Positions 8,320 to 11,664 of a DNA stretch of 11,664 nucleotides are shown piece after piece. The notes beneath the pieces were generated by a model. The model saw nothing but the letters and a program-made list of their open reading frames with translations. It did no database searches and was not told the DNA's origin. Positions within the stretch are counted from its first letter, which is position 1. Each line of letters opens with the position of its first letter. Both the position numbers and the translations under genes were made by a program. The stretch comes from JBDIAR01 sp039812545 (GTDB taxonomy: Bacteria; Actinomycetota; Actinomycetes; Actinomycetales; Dermatophilaceae): positions 1 to 11,664 of the forward strand of contig JBDIAR010000112.1 in NCBI GenBank assembly GCA_039812545.1. The letters are read 5' to 3'.

Positions 8320-9320
8320 GCGACGCACCCAAACTGAGCACGTCCTACCTGGGACTGCCGATGTCGGGGCCGATCATCGCCTCGGCCAGCCCGCACACCG
8401 GCAAGATCGACACCCTCAAGCGCCTCGAGGCCAGCGGCGCGGCGGCCGTCGTGCTGCCCTCGCTGTTCGAGGAGGAGGTCATCGAGGAGGAGATGCACCT
8501 GGCCGACATGCTCGAGGCCGGGGAGTCGTTCGCCGAGTTCAACAGCGGCCCGCTGCCGGACATCGATATGCCCGACCTCGGTCCGGCCCGGCACGTCAAA
8601 CTGCTGGAGAACGCCAAGAAGGCCATCTCCATCCCGGTCATCGCCAGCGTGAACGCCACGCATACGGGTTCGTGGGAGCGGTATGCCGGCATGTTCGTCG
8701 ACGCCGGTGCCGACGCCATCGAACTCAACATGTATGCCGTGGCCGCCGACCCGAACGAGAGCGCGGCCGAGGTCGAACAGCGCAATCTCGACATCGTCCG
8801 CGAGGTGCGGGCCGCCGTGAAGATCCCGTTGGCTGTCAAGCTGTCGCCGTTCTACTCCTCGCTGGCGAATTTCGCGTCGGCCGTGGTGGACGCGGGCGCC
8901 GACGGGCTGGTGCTGTTCAACCGGTTCTACGCCCCGGACATCAACCTGGAGACGCTGCGGGTCAACCCGAAGGTCGACCTGTCGACGTCCTCCGATCTGC
9001 GGCTGCCGCTGCGGTGGCTCGGGATCCTCAGCGCGCAGCTGCGGGACACCGACTTCGCCTGCAGCTCGGGCGTGCACCAGCCGATGGACGTCATCAAGGC
9101 GCTGCTGGTGGGTTCGGACGTGGTCTGCACGACCTCGGCCGTCCTGCACCACGGTCCCGAGTGGGTGCGCTTCCTGCTCGACGGCGTCAACCGGTGGATG
9201 ACCGAGCACGAGTACGACAGCGTCGACCAGCTGCGCGGTTCGATGAGCGCCGCCTCGGTCGAGGACCCGTCCGCGTTCGAGCGCAGCCAGTACATGCAGA
9301 TCATCACCTCGATGCGCTGA
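8316..9320 (+). CDS. Dihydroorotate dehydrogenase-like FMN protein, partner of nifJ
   Basis: This 334-residue TIM-barrel protein resembles class 1 dihydroorotate dehydrogenases: LGLPMSGPIIASAS (12-25) for the FMN-phosphate-side strand, SVNAT (111-115), ELN (136-138), PLAVKLSPF with K175, and LVLFNRFY with N202. The class 1 motif that follows ELN (LSCPN, with the catalytic Cys) is replaced by MYAVAADPN, so a normal dihydroorotate reaction is doubtful. No pyrK-type partner or pyrimidine gene is adjacent. The GTG start overlaps the nifJ stop (GTGA, 8316-8319) and is preceded by GAGGAGGGA (8302-8310), so the two are translationally coupled. From memory, such proteins often sit beside nifJ in other bacteria, usually annotated as dihydroorotate dehydrogenase-like. 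A flavoprotein role in PFOR electron flow is inference. Confidence 0.85.
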   Translation: MSDAPKLSTSYLGLPMSGPIIASASPHTGKIDTLKRLEASGAAAVVLPSLFEEEVIEEEMHLADMLEAGESFAEFNSGPLPDIDMPDLGPARHVKLLENAKKAISIPVIASVNATHTGSWERYAGMFVDAGADAIELNMYAVAADPNESAAEVEQRNLDIVREVRAAVKIPLAVKLSPFYSSLANFASAVVDAGADGLVLFNRFYAPDINLETLRVNPKVDLSTSSDLRLPLRWLGILSAQLRDTDFACSSGVHQPMDVIKALLVGSDVVCTTSAVLHHGPEWVRFLLDGVNRWMTEHEYDSVDQLRGSMSAASVEDPSAFERSQYMQIITSMR

Positions 9321-9345
9321 CCCCGAACCACCCCGCACCACCACT

Positions 9346-9394
9346 GATTGGAGGTATTACCGGTCGCTCGTAGCGGCCGGTAATACCTCCAATC
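9346..9394. repeat. 49-bp long hairpin, copy 1 (possible terminator of the nifJ operon)
   Basis: An 18-base arm (9346-9363, starting GATTGGAGG) is exactly complementary to 9377-9394. The stem extends inward through a G-T pair and CGCT/AGCG to a CGT loop, about 23 pairs in all. It begins 26 bases after the stop of the flavoprotein gene. It could end transcription, though no T-run follows. An identical copy lies at 10281-10329, and the upstream flank from 9324 is also related (about 20 of 23 positions to 10258 onward). Confidence 0.85.
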
Positions 9395-9435
9395 GCATTC
9401 TGGGGCAACTTCGCCCGAGGCGCTGGAGCGCCGCA

Positions 9436-9441
9436 TACCCT
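9436..9441 (+). promoter_or_regulatory. Candidate -10 of a leaderless promoter (TACCCT)
   Basis: TACCCT fits TANNNT and ends 7 bases before the GTG at 9449, the spacing seen for leaderless actinobacterial transcripts. This would explain why the lipoprotein gene has no nearby Shine-Dalgarno sequence (the nearest GGAG is about 20 bases away). No clear -35 was seen. Confidence 0.35.
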
Positions 9442-9448
9442 TGTCCTC

Positions 9449-10240
9449 GTGTCAGGAAAAACGAGACTCGTCCTTGCGTCCGCCGCGCTGCTGCCATTCC
9501 TCGCCGGCTGTGCCTCCACAGATGGAGCCTCGCTCCCCGTCGCCCAGGCATCGTCAAGTAGGGCAGCTTCCAACACCACGACGAGCAGCACACCGAACAC
9601 CCCCCAGCGCAGCCCATCGACCAGCTCCTCGACCAGATCCTCATCCAGTGGCACCGCATCGACCGGCGTAGCCGCGAGCAGCCCGTCGACCACCTCCCCG
9701 TCGACCACTTCCCCATCGAGGACCCCCACCTCGGGGAGCACGTCCTCCACGGCCGGTTCTCAGAACACGCCTTCGAACGTCTCCGATTGGGTGATCACGC
9801 CGGGTTCGGTGGGCCCCCTGCACGCGGGAATGACCCCGAGACAGACCGGCAAGTTCTCGCTTCCCGGCCGCGCCGCAGACTACCCGTGCCTCTACTCGTC
9901 GTCGACGAAGTACCCGTGGCTCCAGGCCGGGTGGATCCCCGGGCAACCGGATCGGGCGGACGCGATCTTCGTCAAGTCGCTTGACCGGGGCGTCTACCCC
10001 AAGGACGCTCCGAAGACCTCGAAAGGGATCGGGCTAGGCATGCCCGTTCGGGAGGTGTACCGGGCGTACGGCAAGACAACTCCCCAACCTGGAACCGACT
10101 CGGCCACCTGGTTCGAATTCTCGAGGAACGGTTACCTCCTGATCCTGGCGACCGGCACCGCGCCGGGGGACACGGTCGAATCGATCTCGGTCGGCGAGGC
10201 AACGTCTCTGAGCAAGTTCGAGTGGGGCGGTTACTGCTGA
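9449..10240 (+). CDS. Ser/Thr-rich secreted lipoprotein of unknown function
   Basis: The 263-residue product begins MSGKTR followed by a hydrophobic stretch and the lipobox LAGC with the modified Cys at 21, so it should be anchored to the outer face of the membrane. Residues 22 to about 110 are a low-complexity Ser/Thr/Pro linker containing a tandem SPSTT unit (15-bp DNA repeat near 9687-9720). The folded part (about 115-263) has two short related motifs: GSVGPLHAGMTP, and KGIGLGMPVREVYRAYG, of the kind found twice in many actinobacterial exported proteins. A Cys in DYPCLYSS and the final-residue Cys could form a disulfide. No enzyme motif is visible. The start GTG 9449 is chosen for the signal peptide. 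The gene lies between two identical hairpins and faces the peptidase gene. Confidence 0.85.
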   Translation: MSGKTRLVLASAALLPFLAGCASTDGASLPVAQASSSRAASNTTTSSTPNTPQRSPSTSSSTRSSSSGTASTGVAASSPSTTSPSTTSPSRTPTSGSTSSTAGSQNTPSNVSDWVITPGSVGPLHAGMTPRQTGKFSLPGRAADYPCLYSSSTKYPWLQAGWIPGQPDRADAIFVKSLDRGVYPKDAPKTSKGIGLGMPVREVYRAYGKTTPQPGTDSATWFEFSRNGYLLILATGTAPGDTVESISVGEATSLSKFEWGGYC

Positions 10241-10280
10241 CCGTTCCCGCACCACCCCGAACCACCCTCGCTCCACCCCT

Positions 10281-10329
10281 GATTGGAGGTATTACCGGTC
10301 GCTCGTAGCGGCCGGTAATACCTCCAATC
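10281..10329. repeat. 49-bp long hairpin, copy 2 (possible bidirectional terminator)
   Basis: Identical over 49 bases, in the same orientation, to the hairpin at 9346-9394; copy starts are 935 bases apart. It lies 41 bases after the lipoprotein stop and 28 bases beyond the end of the convergent peptidase gene, so it could terminate both transcripts. Perfect identity, including the loop, points to recent duplication or gene conversion. Confidence 0.85.
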
Positions 10330-10356
10330 GCGTTTACGGGTGGTTGGGGCGGGCTC

Positions 10357-11550
10357 CTACGAGGTGAGACCGGCGGCGTCGAATCGGTCCCGCAAGACGG
10401 CGGCGGGCCGGATCATCGACTTCGGCCGGGCACTCTCCTGCATCCGGTAACCCCAGTCGGCGGCCGCGGCCCGCTGGATCGGCGTGCCGTGGTGGCCGGG
10501 GCTGTCGAACAGGCAGTCGCCGACGTCGAAGAAGACCCGCTCGAACGCCTGAACCCGTTTGCGCTGCATACTCAGTCCGCGCGGATGGGAGAGCAGGTAT
10601 GCCGCGGACGCGTCGGCGTGCAACTCGGTGCGGCGGGTGGCCGCCGCGGGATCGGCCGGCTCGGGCCCGGCGAACATGCCGAGGTCGAACTGGACCTGGT
10701 GGGCCATTTCGTGGCTGAGGGTGGCCTGCGGCGCGACGTCCCCGAGACCGAGCGCGTCGTATGCCGCGAGGATTCCGTCGCCGATGACGACCTTGGGGGG
10801 CGCGGCGGGAACTCCGGGCATCGCGTCGGACCCGGGCATCGCGAAGGCGTTGAACGTGATCAACGGAAGCTCGCCGCCGCGCATCGCCGGACCGGCGAAG
10901 TAGTCGACGATGGCGTCGACGATCTCGTCGGCATTGTCCGGTGGCGGCCCGCCGAGCTCCGTCAGCAGCCGCATCACCCGGGCGCGGTCCACGAGCATCG
11001 ACCCGTGCATGGCCAGCAGGTCGACGTCGCGGATGTCGGGGTCCCAGAACCCGACGTTGCGGGCGTACGTCTTGGTCAGCGTCTGCCGATGGCTGGTCAG
11101 CGCGTATGCCGGGTCGCTCGACGACCCGAAGAGCGCGGCATCGATGGTGACGAGCTGTCCGCCGACCGACGCGAGGAGCAGATCCACCTCGGTCAGTCCG
11201 GAGATCTGGGCACCGAGCCAGCTGTTGAGCTCGGTAGGTCCGCACGTCGAGGCGGCGACCCGGGCCGCGATGGCCGGTGTCGGAGTCGCCGCGTCGACGC
11301 CCTCGGCCTGCAGCGTCGCAAGCCTGGTCGTGATAGCGGCCAGCACCTGCGGGGTGAGGGCCGCCCGTAGCCGAGCCGCCGATGCGGAAGTTGCGGTGGT
11401 CGCCACGGCGGTCGTGGTGGCCGAGGAGGATGGGGCGAGCGGTGCGACGGCGGGCATCGCGGAGGCCGCCGGAGCGGCGAGGGAGAGGGCGAGGACGACG
11501 GTGGCCGCGGTGGCGGTGACCGGACCGGTGATCTTGCGCGTGGCGATCAT
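10357..11550 (-). CDS. Predicted secreted zinc metallopeptidase (HExxH zincin)
   Basis: The 397-residue protein has a signal peptide (MIATRKITG, a hydrophobic core, and AASA at 28-31 as the likely cleavage site). An Ala/Thr/Ser-rich segment follows, then a globular domain. HEMAH at 280-284 gives two zinc His ligands and the catalytic Glu. ELHAD at 309-313 supplies the probable third ligand E309, in the arrangement of putative neutral zinc metallopeptidases (HExxH then ExxAD). A C-terminal HHGTPIQR segment followed by DWG resembles the same group. Two Cys (103 and 346) could form a disulfide outside the cell. The start at ATG 11550 is chosen for the signal peptide; the frame stays open up to ATG 11640, and no candidate has a strong ribosome site. 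Substrate is unknown. It is convergent with the lipoprotein gene. Confidence 0.82.
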   Translation of the reverse strand: MIATRKITGPVTATAATVVLALSLAAPAASAMPAVAPLAPSSSATTTAVATTATSASAARLRAALTPQVLAAITTRLATLQAEGVDAATPTPAIAARVAASTCGPTELNSWLGAQISGLTEVDLLLASVGGQLVTIDAALFGSSSDPAYALTSHRQTLTKTYARNVGFWDPDIRDVDLLAMHGSMLVDRARVMRLLTELGGPPPDNADEIVDAIVDYFAGPAMRGGELPLITFNAFAMPGSDAMPGVPAAPPKVVIGDGILAAYDALGLGDVAPQATLSHEMAHQVQFDLGMFAGPEPADPAAATRRTELHADASAAYLLSHPRGLSMQRKRVQAFERVFFDVGDCLFDSPGHHGTPIQRAAAADWGYRMQESARPKSMIRPAAVLRDRFDAAGLTS

Positions 11551-11664
11551 GGGCCCAGCCCATCGGAGCCGACCGGCTACCGGCATCGGACGGGCGGCGA
11601 GACGTCGCGGACCGGCATACGACCAAGGTCTCGACCCCACCCACCCGATCGGACATCGCCCCCA

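Noticed and set aside
6073..8328. 751-codon antisense frame over nifJ
   Set aside because: It is a shadow of nifJ, rich in Gly, Asp, Arg and Val without recognisable motifs.
8316..9320. True pyrD of pyrimidine synthesis
   Set aside because: The catalytic Cys motif after ELN is absent and the gene is coupled to nifJ rather than to pyr genes.
9346..10329. Integron attC-type sites flanking the lipoprotein gene
   Set aside because: No GTTRRRY core sites and no integrase gene; the arms are perfectly complementary rather than having the bulges typical of attC.

Overview
The window reads as chromosomal DNA of a high-GC Gram-positive bacterium (Actinomycetota). Codons end mostly in G or C, start codons include GTG and TTG, the NAD+ synthetase is the long glutamine-dependent type close to the Mycobacterium tuberculosis enzyme, and there is a Ser/Thr-rich lipoprotein of actinobacterial style. 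No rRNA, tRNA, CRISPR array, transposase or phage gene was seen. The lineage inside the phylum cannot be fixed from the sequence alone.

Layout, left to right. (1) A FUSC/aromatic-acid-exporter-type membrane protein on the minus strand runs off the left edge (1-643). (2) A 395-base divergent gap holds a striking 14-bp tandem array with a 22-bp palindrome. (3) A CbiX/SirB-family sirohydrochlorin chelatase-like protein on the plus strand (1039-1914) has Arg where the family has its first metal-site His. (4) Convergent to it is nadE (4011-1954, minus), with the Glu-Lys-Cys glutaminase triad and the SGGLDS ATP loop. (5) A 675-base divergent regulatory gap follows, with two copies of a 16-bp palindrome on the nadE side and two near-consensus CRP/GlxR-type sites on the nifJ side. 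(6) nifJ (4687-8319) encodes a full-length single-chain pyruvate:ferredoxin oxidoreductase. It overlaps by 4 bases (7) a dihydroorotate-dehydrogenase-like flavoprotein (8316-9320), so the two form an operon. (8) A Ser/Thr-rich lipoprotein (9449-10240) sits between two identical 49-bp hairpins. (9) Convergent to it is a predicted secreted zincin metallopeptidase (11550-10357, minus).

The metabolic core is nifJ plus its flavoprotein partner: pyruvate is oxidised to acetyl-CoA with electrons passed to ferredoxin or flavodoxin, probably under CRP/GlxR-family control. nadE makes NAD+ independently and is divergently transcribed. The remaining genes (exporter, chelatase-like protein, lipoprotein, peptidase) show no obvious functional tie to each other.

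The most unusual signal is not a gene. The heptamer GGCATAC (or its complement GTATGCC) occurs 21 times across the window on both strands, inside genes and between them, where base composition predicts about one. It dictates otherwise rare codons (GCA before TAC, TAT before GCC, one ATA). It is also the core of the tandem array at 907-976. This looks like a genome-wide short DNA signal of unknown function.
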